Source: Streptomyces sp. NBC_00536 (lineage in GTDB: Bacteria; Actinomycetota; Actinomycetes; Streptomycetales; Streptomycetaceae). From it: a stretch of 64,000 bases of DNA. A model generated the notes under the pieces. That model was not told where the DNA came from. It ran no database searches and saw only the letters and a program-made list of their open reading frames with translations. Both the position numbers and the translations under genes were made by a program. Shown here in pieces: positions 41,575-51,500 of the stretch; within the stretch, counting starts at the first letter, position 1, and each line of letters begins with the position of its first letter. The stretch lies in the NCBI RefSeq assembly GCF_036346295.1, contig NZ_CP107821.1, forward strand, positions 1-64,000. The letters run 5' to 3'.

Positions 41575-41608
41575 CTGTGCTGGATGGGCGATGGCGTGCG
41601 TCGCTCGC
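41575..41608 (-). promoter_or_regulatory. Late-type motif upstream of the capsid gene, weak copy
   Basis: Minus strand GGCGAGCGACGCACG resembles the -35 box, but its predicted start would fall inside or past the ribosome site. It may be a relic or a second binding site. Confidence 0.3.
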
Positions 41609-41642
41609 CCGGCCAGCACCGGGACGCCTCAACGCGAGGCGT

Positions 41643-41676
41643 ATGCAATGGGAGTCGAGGGTCTAACGTCTCGGGC
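41643..41676 (-). promoter_or_regulatory. Late-type promoter for the capsid unit
   Basis: Minus strand: -35 box GAGCCCGAGACGTTAGA is an excellent match; the -10 region (TTGCAT) is poorer. The predicted leader is about 78 bases. Confidence 0.45.
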
Positions 41677-41724
41677 TCCCGGGCACGAAAGGATCTGCGC
41701 CCGGGAGTGCGATGTTTATGCAGG

Positions 41725-43758
41725 TCAGAGGGTTAGGGCGGCCAGCATTGCCTTCACCTCGTCTGCGTCGAGACGGACCTTGTCGGCTTCCGGGTCGTCC
41801 TCCCGGTCCTCGTCGTCGGGTACGGCGCGACGGTCCGGCACCGCTTCCTCGGCGCCCGCGTTCCCACTGGGAACACCCGCGGCGGCTGGTGCCTCGGCCC
41901 CCTCTGCGGGCTGCTCTTCGTCATCGTCATCCCAGCCGTCCGTGATCTCGTACTCGCTGTCCCACAGGTTCAGAGACGAGCCCTTCGGTACGTCTTCTTC
42001 GTGCTCGGTCATGGGGAGGCCCTTCTTCGCAAGAGAGGTGAGCAGGTTGCTGATCGTGGGCTTGAGGTGCTGAAGGTGCTGCGACCGCGCGCCCGAGACT
42101 TCGATGAGCGCGGTGGCGTCCTGGAGGGCGGCGGCGGTCGGCTGAATGAACCGGGCGTCGATCACCTCGTCGCCCTCGACGGCGTGGGAGTCGCCGGTGA
42201 TGGGCAGCGCCACTGTGGTGAGCTCGACCGGGGTGGGGGTGCCGAGGTCGATGTCGCGGCCGGTGACGGTGTAGGGGATGGCGTAGGTCGTGGTCTGGTC
42301 CCGGGCGTTGAGGGAGACGATCACACGGTCGGGGTATGTCGCCTCGATGGCCACGAAGAGCTCGTCGTCGTCGGGCGCGAGGAGGGCGCGGGCTGCTTCC
42401 CCGAGCCGGGATCGCAGCTGTTCGTAGGAGACGGGCAGCGGTGCGTGCATGGGCTTCTCCGGAAGCGGGTGGGCGGACTTGGCTTCGAGGACGATCTGAG
42501 CCGCCGACTTGTACGCCGTCGTGTGGCCTACGGAGGAGGCGGGAAGGCGGGCCGACTTCGCCTCGATCACGATCTGCGCGGCGGACTTCGCTTCGACGGG
42601 TGCGGGCGGCGCCGGCGGCATCTGCTGCGGGACGGCCGGGGTGGCGCCCGTGGCCGTAGGCAGAGGGGCCGCGGCCGGTGCCACGCCCAGGGGGACCAGC
42701 ACGGTGTCCGGGCCGCGGACGATGGCGACCTGATCGAACGCCACGGGGGTGGCTGCCACCGGCGGGACATCGGGGAGGTCGTAGCCGAGCGTGATGTGCG
42801 GTGTGAACCCGTGCTCGGTACGCACCTTGTCCGCGTACACGGAGGTGCCGAGCGCCTCCACGATCCGCTGCCGCAGCTCGGCCAATCCCGGGACGTCCAC
42901 CGGCACCCACGTGGGCTCACCGTCTCCGGTGTCGGGGAACCGGCCGATACCGCCGACCGTGCCGTTGAGCGGGCCACGCCCGGACACGGCGGAGGCCACG
43001 GTGTCACGGAGGTCTTCCGGGCCGCCGCCAAGGGCCGCCGCGTCTCCGAGGTAGGCGAGGGTGATGTGCAGGTGCTCGGCCGGAGTTCCGTCCGGCTGCG
43101 CGAGCTGCGCCGCGACGTCCGCAGGCAGGCGCAGCGCGACCATGGCGCCGCGTCCGGTCGCCGTCTCGGCCGCCTTGAGCTCGACCGCCGACCAGGTGGC
43201 TTTGCGCTCCAGACCCTCCCCGGCCAGGCCCGTGGCCTTGACCTCCAGGGAGCGCGTCATGGGGTGGGCGCCGTGCAGAACCGGGCTGATCTCGTAGAGG
43301 TCCAGGTCGTGGATGATGCGGACCCCGTCATGGCGCTTCGACGCCCCGCCAGTGACGACCTTGTAGCCGATGGAGAACTGGGCTTCTCCATTCTCGTGCC
43401 ACTGCTTGACCTGCTCGTACGTGTCCCGGCCGCGGGTGGTGCGCAGGTTGTACTGGACCGTGGCCACCAGGGCTCCGGCTTCGCGCGGCCAGACCAGACC
43501 ACCGGGTATCGAGGCGAAGCGGGGATCGCCCGGCAGCCACTCCTCGACGTCCAAGACGGTACCGACGGGGTCCTTCCACTCGTGATGCCAGGCGGCCTTG
43601 ACCCTGCGCGTGGCGAGCGTCCGGGAGAACGCACCGGGAACGATGAGGTCTTGCACCTCGTCCACGACCCCGGTGACGGCGTAGATGGCGCGGACGACGC
43701 CCTTGTTCACTGACAGGCGGCGGGTTGGGGTGTTGGGCGACGGCGGGGTGCGGGGCAC
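41725..43758 (-). CDS. Prohead protease fused to a 2H phosphoesterase and an acidic scaffold-like tail
   Basis: A 677-residue fusion from a GTG after AGGAGG. Residues 20-175 are an HK97-type prohead protease: VVDEVQDLIVPGAFSRTL, AWHHEWKDPVG (H58/H59), EAQFSIGYKV (S129) and LDLYEISPVLHGAHP (E156). Residues about 195-345 are a 2H (LigT/2'-5' RNA ligase) domain with HLHITLAYLG near 229 and HITLGYDLP near 320, the paired HxT motifs. An EAKSAAQIVIEAKS linker and a beta domain (SYEQLRSRLGEAARALLAPD) follow; the last 100 residues are very acidic, like a scaffold. The protease cuts capsid delta domains. The 2H domain may hydrolyse cyclic oligonucleotides or RNA. Confidence 0.9.
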   Translation of the reverse strand: MPRTPPSPNTPTRRLSVNKGVVRAIYAVTGVVDEVQDLIVPGAFSRTLATRRVKAAWHHEWKDPVGTVLDVEEWLPGDPRFASIPGGLVWPREAGALVATVQYNLRTTRGRDTYEQVKQWHENGEAQFSIGYKVVTGGASKRHDGVRIIHDLDLYEISPVLHGAHPMTRSLEVKATGLAGEGLERKATWSAVELKAAETATGRGAMVALRLPADVAAQLAQPDGTPAEHLHITLAYLGDAAALGGGPEDLRDTVASAVSGRGPLNGTVGGIGRFPDTGDGEPTWVPVDVPGLAELRQRIVEALGTSVYADKVRTEHGFTPHITLGYDLPDVPPVAATPVAFDQVAIVRGPDTVLVPLGVAPAAAPLPTATGATPAVPQQMPPAPPAPVEAKSAAQIVIEAKSARLPASSVGHTTAYKSAAQIVLEAKSAHPLPEKPMHAPLPVSYEQLRSRLGEAARALLAPDDDELFVAIEATYPDRVIVSLNARDQTTTYAIPYTVTGRDIDLGTPTPVELTTVALPITGDSHAVEGDEVIDARFIQPTAAALQDATALIEVSGARSQHLQHLKPTISNLLTSLAKKGLPMTEHEEDVPKGSSLNLWDSEYEITDGWDDDDEEQPAEGAEAPAAAGVPSGNAGAEEAVPDRRAVPDDEDREDDPEADKVRLDADEVKAMLAALTL
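41860..41874. repeat. Palindrome GTTCCCANTGGGAAC, site 6 (in protease fusion gene)
   Basis: Core with central C, inside coding sequence (encoding VPSGN). Outer bases do not pair, unlike the other five copies. Confidence 0.65.
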
Positions 43759-43794
43759 GGTGGGTTCCTCCTGGCGGACGTCTCGGCGGTCCGC

Positions 43795-43828
43795 ACCGTG
43801 CCCCCACGGACCGGCTAGTGTCCTGTGC
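43795..43828 (-). promoter_or_regulatory. Late-type promoter for the protease fusion
   Basis: Minus strand: GACACTAGC is a diverged -35 box, but the -10 box CACGGT sits at exactly the common spacing. Predicted start near 43787, leader 29 bases with AGGAGG. Confidence 0.5.
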
Positions 43829-43864
43829 TCCCCACGCCGTGGGCTTCCCCGAGCCCGAGCCCGA

Positions 43865-44491
43865 TCACGGCTTCGCCTTCTTCTTGCCCTTGCCGAACGG
43901 GTTCTCGTCCTCGGCCTCCTCGTCCTCCTCCGGCTCTTCCTCGTCGGTCTCCGCCGCGAGCTCGTCCTCCGCCGCCGGGTCGGCCGGCCCCTCCGGTGCG
44001 GCGGCGGGGTCCCCCGCAACCGGTACGACCTCGTCAGCGGTCCCGAAGTCCAGCGGTGAGGCGTCTTCGGGCGCCGGAATCGTGCCTGCGCCGGGCACCG
44101 CAGCCTGCTCTCCTTCTGCCGGGTCCGCGCCGGGCCCTCCGGCGGCCGCGCCGGTCCCGCCGGTCTGCGCCATGCCCGAGTCGTCCACGTCGATCGCCCA
44201 GGCGTCCGGGTCCGAGTACCGCCATACCTGGCCGGTCTCGTCGCGGACCCATCCGGTGAGGGTCCCGTCCTCGGCCTTGTCCAGCCATGCCTGCTCGCCG
44301 GCCTGCCCGGAGAACGCGGCGAAGGCCTGCGCAGGGTCTGTCTCGTCACCCTCGTCGTACACGTCACCTGCCCAAGGGCGCGCGTCGTCCTGCTGCGGGG
44401 GCTGGGGTTCTGGCGGCGGAGGCGCGGCCGGGTCGGCTGCGGGATCGGCCTCGGGCTGGGGAAGCGTCTTCACGGCGTATGCGTAGTCCAC
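43865..44491 (-). CDS. Acidic Pro/Ala-rich head-module protein, 208 aa
   Basis: A low-complexity acidic protein with one small folded segment in the middle (AWLDKAEDGTLTGWVRDETG, QVWRYSDPDAWAIDVDD). It ends in a Glu-rich stretch and a basic tip (NPFGKGKKKAKP). The composition recalls scaffolding or internal capsid proteins. The GTG start coincides within one base with the predicted start of a late promoter and has no ribosome site. It sits just before the protease. The function is not recognised. Confidence 0.65.
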   Translation of the reverse strand: MDYAYAVKTLPQPEADPAADPAAPPPPEPQPPQQDDARPWAGDVYDEGDETDPAQAFAAFSGQAGEQAWLDKAEDGTLTGWVRDETGQVWRYSDPDAWAIDVDDSGMAQTGGTGAAAGGPGADPAEGEQAAVPGAGTIPAPEDASPLDFGTADEVVPVAGDPAAAPEGPADPAAEDELAAETDEEEPEEDEEAEDENPFGKGKKKAKP

Positions 44492-44497
44492 GGGCGG

Positions 44498-44531
44498 AAG
44501 ATCCGGGCCAGAGACGCCTAACGTCTCGGGC
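44498..44531 (-). promoter_or_regulatory. Late-type promoter for the acidic protein, predicted leaderless
   Basis: Minus strand: -35 box AGCCCGAGACGTTAGG, -10 box GATCTT; predicted +1 at 44490/44491, the first base of the GTG. The -35 box also forms GAGACG-CCTAA-CGTCTC, which may be an operator. Confidence 0.6.
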
Positions 44532-44574
44532 TGATCCCCTGCCGCGGCTGCGGCTCGCTCGCTACTCTCGACGC

Positions 44575-44817
44575 ATGACTACGTTGACCCTGTCCATGGA
44601 CGACGCCCTGGCGGCCGAGGTCGAAGCGGAGGCCGACCGCTGCGGCCTTCCGGTCGACGAGTACGTTGCCGCGGTGCTGCGCGCGGCCCAGACACCTGGA
44701 GGCGGCGGCCGGGAGGCCCGTGCCCAGGAGCTCGCTCGCGGGGCGTTCGCGCACTGGAACGCTGCGGGGCGGACCGAGGACGGGGCGATGAGCATGGCGG
44801 AGGTCTTCGGCCGGTGA
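44575..44817 (+). CDS. Antitoxin, ribbon-helix-helix type
   Basis: An 80-residue protein on the plus strand in the middle of the late module. MTTLTLSMDDALAAEVEAEA and DRCGLPVDEYVAAVLRAAQT match the RHH DNA-binding fold of antitoxins, and the C-terminal half (REARAQELARGAFAHWNAAG) would wrap the toxin. It overlaps the toxin start by 4 bases (GTGA). No ribosome site is visible before the ATG. It likely represses its own promoter; the inverted repeat at 44511-44527 is a possible operator. Confidence 0.78.
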   Translation: MTTLTLSMDDALAAEVEAEADRCGLPVDEYVAAVLRAAQTPGGGGREARAQELARGAFAHWNAAGRTEDGAMSMAEVFGR

Positions 44818-45062
44818 CCGCCGTCCCCGCACGGTTCGCGGCCAACGTCGGCCGGACGATCCGCGAGCTTCCCGTGCCCGAGCGCGAAGAACTGCACGAG
44901 GCTGTACTGCGCGCATGCGCCGACCCGTGGTCCTGGCCGCAGGCCGACAAGTACGAGATGGACGACTCGGTGCGCGTCATCACGACGCGCACCACCATCG
45001 TCCACTACGTGATCCTGCCGGGCCCTGACGCACACCTGTGGGTGTTCGCCATCATGGTGTGA
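44814..45062 (+). CDS. RelE/ParE-type toxin
   Basis: An 82-residue product: ARFAANVGRTIRELPVPERE, HEAVLRACADPWSWPQADKY, then VRVITTRTTIVHYVILPGPD and LWVFAIMV. The order helix-helix-sheet with central Arg-rich strands matches the RelE/ParE superfamily. Together with the overlapping antitoxin it forms a type II addiction module that would kill cells losing the element, a plasmid-type function. Whether it cuts ribosome-bound mRNA or inhibits gyrase cannot be told from sequence. Confidence 0.75.
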   Translation: MTAVPARFAANVGRTIRELPVPEREELHEAVLRACADPWSWPQADKYEMDDSVRVITTRTTIVHYVILPGPDAHLWVFAIMV

Positions 45063-45066
45063 GGCG

Positions 45067-45258
45067 CTATCGCCGTGTGCGCTGGGCCTGCTGGACGAGG
45101 ACGTGCAGCCCAACGGACGTGAGCAGGTAGGCGGCGGCCCCCGCCGCAAAGCGCGGTCCACTGAGGCCGTCTCCGGGCAACACCACGGCGGCGAAGACGA
45201 GTAGCGCGACAGTGGCCGGCACAACTGACTCGCGCACAATGTGCCGTGTTCTAGCCAC
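45067..45258 (-). CDS. Small membrane protein, 63 aa
   Basis: It starts at a GTG after GGAGGAG. Two membrane segments are visible (VVPATVALLVFAAVVLPGDG and RFAAGAAAYLLTSVGLHVLV), with basic ends (ARTRHIVRES; QQAQRTRR). It lies at the end of the unit that begins with the giant gene and converges on the toxin gene with a 4-base gap. It could be a holin-like or superinfection-exclusion protein; no family is recognised. Confidence 0.6.
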   Translation of the reverse strand: MARTRHIVRESVVPATVALLVFAAVVLPGDGLSGPRFAAGAAAYLLTSVGLHVLVQQAQRTRR

Positions 45259-45340
45259 TGATGCTCCTCCGCGTCGCCGGATCCGTCGGGAGCAGCCTAG
45301 GACACCTCCACAACCTATGTGTGCGCCCGAAGCGCCGTGA

Positions 45341-45574
45341 TCACGGTCTGACCTCGACCACTGCGGTGTTCTGCCGCAGCAGCGCAAGCACCGCGGACGT
45401 ATCCGAGGCCGACAGCATGCGCCGGGGCCCGAGCGGGCCGAGCAGCACAGGCCGACCCGTGTGCTGCTCGACCAGCGCCCGCACGCGGCGGGATCCGATC
45501 ACCGGCCGGTCCTCGCGGCCGGTGATCTGGACTTCGTACGCGGCGCCGTCCTCCAGCGTCCCTGTCACCATCAT
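45341..45574 (-). CDS. Hypothetical small protein, 77 aa
   Basis: The ATG at 45574 is preceded by AAGGAGAA and lies 12 bases after the giant gene's stop. The product has a beta-rich N-terminus (MMVTGTLEDGAAYEVQITGR) and an alpha/beta remainder (SRRVRALVEQHTGRPVLLGP, ALLRQNTAVVEVRP). It is not recognised. Its placement suggests co-expression with the giant polyvalent protein. Confidence 0.6.
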   Translation of the reverse strand: MMVTGTLEDGAAYEVQITGREDRPVIGSRRVRALVEQHTGRPVLLGPLGPRRMLSASDTSAVLALLRQNTAVVEVRP

Positions 45575-45586
45575 GGCGTTCTCCTT

Positions 45587-48500
45587 CTACCGGGTGGCGA
45601 GCAGTCCGAGGAGGAAAGCTCGCAGGTCGTCGTCCTCGTACCAGCTGCCGGAGAACAGCGTCCCCAGCCCCAGCGCCACCAGGTCGCCGGTTCCACCCTG
45701 CTCCGTGCGCCCGCGGAATAGCCGGGCCAGAAGCGCGTCCAGGCTGGTTCGGCGCCGCGCTCCGGTCCGGCCGCTGTGGGTCCGGGTGAAGTGGAAGGCC
45801 TCCTGGGCCGCCAGCAGGTCGGGGTAGTGCTGCTGAAGGTGGGCGAGCAGTGCGTGGGCTGCCGCCCGTCGGCCGCCGTCTCCGAGGTCAGCGACGGTCG
45901 CGATCCGGCTGTCCGGGTCGTAGCCGCCTGCATCTCCGCTGCGGGCTCCGATGAACCGGGCCTCTGTCGGCGACAGCCAGTCCCGGGGGATGAACTGGGA
46001 GACGTCCGTGAGCGCGCGGACGGCACCCGGGTCGCTGTCGGGGGTGGTGACCAGCGATGCAGTGGTACCCGGTCCTACCTCGCGGACCTCGGCGATGCTG
46101 TCGCGGACGGCGCCGGGGAGCGCGGCCGCGTAGGACTGCTGGAGGCGGGCCGCTTCCTGCCGAGCAGACTGCGCCTCAACGCGGGTGGCGGCGATCTCCA
46201 GGTCCGCATCCGGGGCCCCGCCGGCTGCCGCCGCTTCGAGATCACGAAGGCGGCGTTCTGCCGACTCGGCGTAGTCCGTGGCGTGCCGGACGGTGCCGTG
46301 CGGGTCATCCCCGAGCTCGGGCGCGGCGGCCGCGAGCCGGGCCACCACGTCCTGGTCCACGTCCTGACCAGCAGCCCTCAGAGCGGCCAGGTGACGCAGG
46401 GTCTGCGGGCCGGGGCCGCCGTCGACCGCGCGTTCCGCGGTCCACCGCACACCGTCCTGCACCGGCGGAAGCTGTCCGGCCGCCAGCGACGAACGCGTGG
46501 TCGGGCGGTACCAGCGGGCCCGGCGGGACACCTGACCGAAGCGGCCCGGCGCCGGAAGGAGCCGTGCCCAGTGAGCCACCCGGTCACCGAGCGGCAGCCC
46601 GTCAGCGTGCTCGGGAAGGTCGGCGGCCGCGGCCAGGCGGCGCAGACGGCGCGTCTCGGGCCACGAGCGGACCCGCTGCATCAGGCCGCGACGGAAGCGG
46701 GAGATCCGCTCACGGACACGGCGCAGACCGGCCCTGCCGCTCCGCCACAGCTTGGCCAGAGCCTTCAGGAAGGCGGCGATCAGCGCGATGAGCTTCTGCG
46801 CGAGCAGGACGAGCCCCGCCACGATGCGCGCCAGGACCCCAGGGCGGCGGCCGGCAGGCACGTTCGCCGCGATCCGCTCTGCCGTGGCGGCTCGGGTCGC
46901 GGCCATGCGCTCGGCGAGCTGCGCCACGATGGCCGCCCTGCGCTCGTCGGTGAGCGGGCCGCCGCTCGCCGCCGCCTGAAGCGCTTCGCCCACGGCCTCG
47001 TCGGCGTGCTGAGTCACGGCTTCGTCCACGGGGCTCTGCCCGTCGTCCGGAGCGCTGTCCGGCCGGCTGCGCAGCGCCTCGGGAATCAGGCGGAGCAGGT
47101 CCGCCGCGCGCCGGGCGGTGTCCTCCTCCGATTCCCCGTCGAGCGGTTCGAGGTCGTCCACCGTACGGAGTGCCGCACGGATCGCGTCGGTACGGGCGCG
47201 GGATGCCTCAGGGCGCAGTGAGCGCACCAGTTCGTCGTGCTGGTCTCCTTCGACACCGGTGTTGGTGATCGCGGCGAGTGCACCGTTGCGAGCCTGGCGC
47301 ATGGACGCGCGCAGGCTCTCGGGGGTGAGCTGCTGGGCGATCTGTTCACGGAGCTGGTGGATGCTTCCCGGGGTGTTGGTGCCCTCGATCGCGTTGTCGA
47401 TGACGGCGCGCACCACGGCGTCCGCGTAGTCGGCACGCAGCTGGTCGGTGTCCGGACCCGGGTTGGGGTCGCGCGGTTCCGCATCCGGGTCGTCCGTCGG
47501 GGCCTCCGGCTCGGGGAGCTGGTAGAGCGGATCGCTGGCAGTCAAGGACCGCTTGAAGCGCATACCGTCCTCGTCCTCGATCGTGAGGACCCGTACGCCG
47601 CCGGGGACGTCCTGGATCTGCACGACGCGGTACGCGGCCATGGTGTCGCGGTCGAACTCGCCCGGCAGGGCGATGGTGTCGCCGACACCGACGGTGCCCA
47701 CGGTGCCCGGCTCGGGTGTCCCGGCCTCCTCCACGTCGTTGCCGGCCGCAGCGTCAAGGTGGTCCGCCGCGCGCTGTGCTGCCCGTCCTTCCGGGGTTGC
47801 GGTGTCGGCGCCGTCTCGCAGCTCCTCGGCCAAGGCGCTGGCCTGCTCCGCAGTGACCGGCAGGTCGTTGGCGATGCGGGCTGCCGCCTGCTGGGCATCG
47901 GGGGAGTCGGTGGGGGCCTCACCGCGGTCCGCGATGGCGTTGCGCTCTTCGGGGGAGAGCTGGGGCTCCACCGTCGGCCCGTCGACAGGGTCCACGGCCG
48001 GGGCCAGCTCGCGGCTCGTGATCTCGCCCTGGCTGTCGGGAGCGTCCTCGGGACCGAGGCGAACCGGGCGACCCTCGGCGTCCAGAGCCCGCATGTAGGT
48101 GGCATCCGCGCCGCCGTCGAGGCTGTGCAGTTCGCCGCTGGTGGTGTCCACCGCGGTGATCCGGGTGTGGGTGGGGGAGACCTCCTCCTTGCCGGTCACC
48201 TCGACCGTGGTCATGCCGTCGGGGCCGTCCACGATGATCGAGTCGCCCTTGTTGATGTCGGTGACCGGAACCCTCTCCAGCCGCCCGACCTTGGCGGGCT
48301 GGCCGCTGTCGACGTCCTTGAGGCCGCCGAGGACACGGAGGTCGGTGGCGGGCCGGTCCTCCATCCCCTGCGGGGTGGCAACGGTCGCGGTGTCCCCGTC
48401 CACGTCTTCGACGGTGCCGAGCATGTTGCCGTTGCGGTCTCCCACGACGTTGCCGGGGCGTACGAGGTGCCCGTCGGCGGTCCAGCCGCTGGGCCGGGCG

Positions 48501-51500
48501 GCGCCTCCGTCGGTGACGTTCAGGGACGTGGGGGAATGGGTGTCGTCACTGCGGTCGTCGCCGAACTGGACCCGGGCGCTGTTGGCGTTGGCGCCGGTAA
48601 CGACACCTTCGCGGCCGTCGGCGTCGGTGACGACCGAGCCCGGGAACAGGCCCTGACCGCTGCGGTCGGTGGGCACGCGTTCGGAGATCCGGCCGGCACG
48701 GATATCGGCTTCAGCACCGGTTTCCGGCGCGCCCTGGACGCGATCGTTGTCGTCGCGGGTGGCGCGGGCTGCGGTCGCGTCGGGCATCACCCACACCGAC
48801 TCCCGCTTGCCGCGGCCGTCGGGAGTTTCGGCGATCAACACCCGATACATGCCCTGCACTCGGCGGGCCTGGACGGTCGTTATCTCCTTGGGCCCGTCCA
48901 CCACGTACCCGGCGAGGGTGCGCGGTGTGCCTGTCTTCGTGATGCCCTCGATGCGCACCAGGTCGCTGATGCCGAGCTCGCTGACCTTCACCCACTCCGC
49001 AGGCCGGCCGTCGACCGGTTCGGGCTCGGCGTCCGGCTCCGGAGCAGCGTCGTCACCAGCAGGTCCCTCCTCGGCCTCAGGGCGGCCAGCCGACGGGGAC
49101 GTGTCAGCGGGGCGCGCGGGCCGTTCGACGGCCGGTTCCGCGGTGTCGCTGGAGGTACGCCCTTCGCCGGACGCCGCAGCCGGTTCCGGCACGTCAGGCG
49201 CGTCCGGGGTCTCATCACCAGCGTCAGGCAAGGCAGCAGCCTCACCGGTGTTGCTGGTCTCGACAACGCTTTCGGCCTGCTGCGCCTGGGTGCGGGCCCG
49301 GCCCTCGTAGTCGATGCCGTCCGTATCCGGGTCGTACCGGTGCTCGGGAGCCCGCTCACCCACGGCCACGCCGTACCGCAGCTGCTCCTCGCGGATCTCG
49401 ACGTCGCTCAGGTTCGCGCGGCGGAACACCATCGCGTCCACCGGGACGGTGATGGTTTCCTCGCGGCCCCCGTCCTCCCAAGGGGTCTGACCGACCCGGA
49501 CACGGTAGGCCCGGGTCTTCACTCCTCCACGCTTCAGCGTGACTTTCCGAGGCATCCCGCGCAGGTAGCCCGTGCTGGTGACCATGGAGCCGGTGGAGGC
49601 GCGTACGCCCGAAAGGCGCACCACTACGTCGCCGTCCAGCAGCTCGCCGACCGGAACCTCCTCGGACTGGTCGAGGACGTCGTCCGTGATCAGATCGGCC
49701 AGAGCCTGCATCGCGGCCCTGTACTGGTTCTCCCGGTGATGGGCTGCCCGCGGGTCTTCAGGCCGAAGGTGGTCCAGCGTCTTGGCGAGGCTGCGCTCAA
49801 GAGCCCTCGGGGAGATGTGGACGTTCTCGTCCTGCGGCTTGTTGTACCGGTCTTCCAGCCACCGGAGTTCGTCGATGGCGGTGGCGACGTCGTCCGCAAC
49901 ATCTCCGCTCACCGTCCGGCCGGCGCCCAGAGCGCGCAGGAGTCCGTCCAGGGCCTCGTACCGCTCGACCTCCTCGTCCGTGAAGTCTCCTGCCGGCAGG
50001 CTCTTCGGGAAGAACATGTCGTGCCACCGGTCGAAGTCGCTCGCCATCTCCTTCGTCACCCGGCTCGTGTCCGGGGGACCGTCCTTCAGTCCTCGGAGCA
50101 CCATCTCCGCGATGGCGGCCTCACGACTGCGGTAGATCGGTTCCTGGAACGTCGGGAAGAACTGGGGTACGACCTGCCACTTGGGCTCGTAGCTCTCGGG
50201 GTAGAGGGTCCGGTTGTAGATGTCCAGGTCATTGATGGAGCCGAGGAGGCGGCCGTCCAGCCACACCTCGTGCCCGTGGTCGGTGGGAAGCGCCGGGCCC
50301 GGCAGTGTCGCCCGTGCAGTCAGCTCCTGCATCCGTTCGAGGCTGCCGAAGCGGCGGATTGCGCCCTCATTGGAGACCACGTTGCCGTAGCCGCCCTCGT
50401 TGGGCCCCCAGAACGGACGAAGGTCCAGCTCCGGGTCGCCAGACGGAGCACCATCGTTGGTCTCCCTCTTCTGCTCCGGCGCAGGGCTCTGTCCCCCGTC
50501 GCCTTCGGGCCGTGCCGTAGCCGCAGGCGAGTCACCTCCGACCCCGCCGCTCTCGGCGCTACGTTCCTGGCTCGTGTCAACGTCGTTGCCCAGGCCTTCG
50601 TTCTCCGCGGCTGCGGCCTCCCCAGCCGCCGAGCCCACGGTCGGAACCGCTGAGGCGTCGGAGTCCGTACCGGCGGCTGCGCCGGGGGAGTCCGGGCTCT
50701 CGGCGGACTCCTCGATCCCGCTCCCGGTGTGGTCCGGCCCGTCCTGCTGCGTCCGCGCGCGGATGAAGGAATCCCGCACGAAGTCGATGGCGTCGGTGAG
50801 AGGCTCCCCGCGGGAGTCACGCCACTGGCGGAGAGCCTCCGCGTCGAGCTGCGGCTGCGCCCAGTTGATGCCGTCTCCGTTCTCGTCGCGCAGCCGCTCG
50901 TACTCGCCGGCCAGCAGCCGGGCACCTTCACGCCCGCCGATCTGGTCGCCCGGCGCCTCCCAGCCCTCCAGGTGCAGGCCGTTGGCCGCGACCCCGAAGC
51001 GCCAGGTCGCTCCGGTGTTGGTCCAGGTGATCAGGTTGCCGTCAGGGGACAGGTTGAGGCTGTCGTTGCTGGCGAGCTGGCGAAGGTACTCGGCGTGCCG
51101 CTCGGGGTCCGCGCCTTGGGGCGCGGGGACGTCACCGGAGCGGTATCGGGCCAAGAGGGTCTTCAGCCGGCCCGGTCCGTCCAGGTCCCCAGACGAGCTG
51201 CTTTCCCCGTGGTTGTTCCGGTCACGGTCGCGGTCATCCTTCGGGAGGCGTGGAGCGGGCGGCTGGCCACCGCCCGGATCGCCACCGGCGGCGTCCGGCT
51301 TCCTGCGGTCGCGGTCACGGCGGCGCCGCTGCTGCTCTCGACGGCGATCCTGCGGCTGGTTCTCGCCGGAACCCTGGCCGTCGCGGCGGTCATCGCCAGC
51401 GTTCTCGCCCGGCGGATGGGCATCAGGCGTGTTCGGCGGTCCCTCACCACCGTCGCCACCGTCGCCACCGTTCTGGCGGCGGCGAGGGGCCTGCCCATCG

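Noticed and set aside
47237..50653. A 1138-codon plus-strand frame
   Set aside because: Antisense shadow of the giant gene with low-complexity composition.
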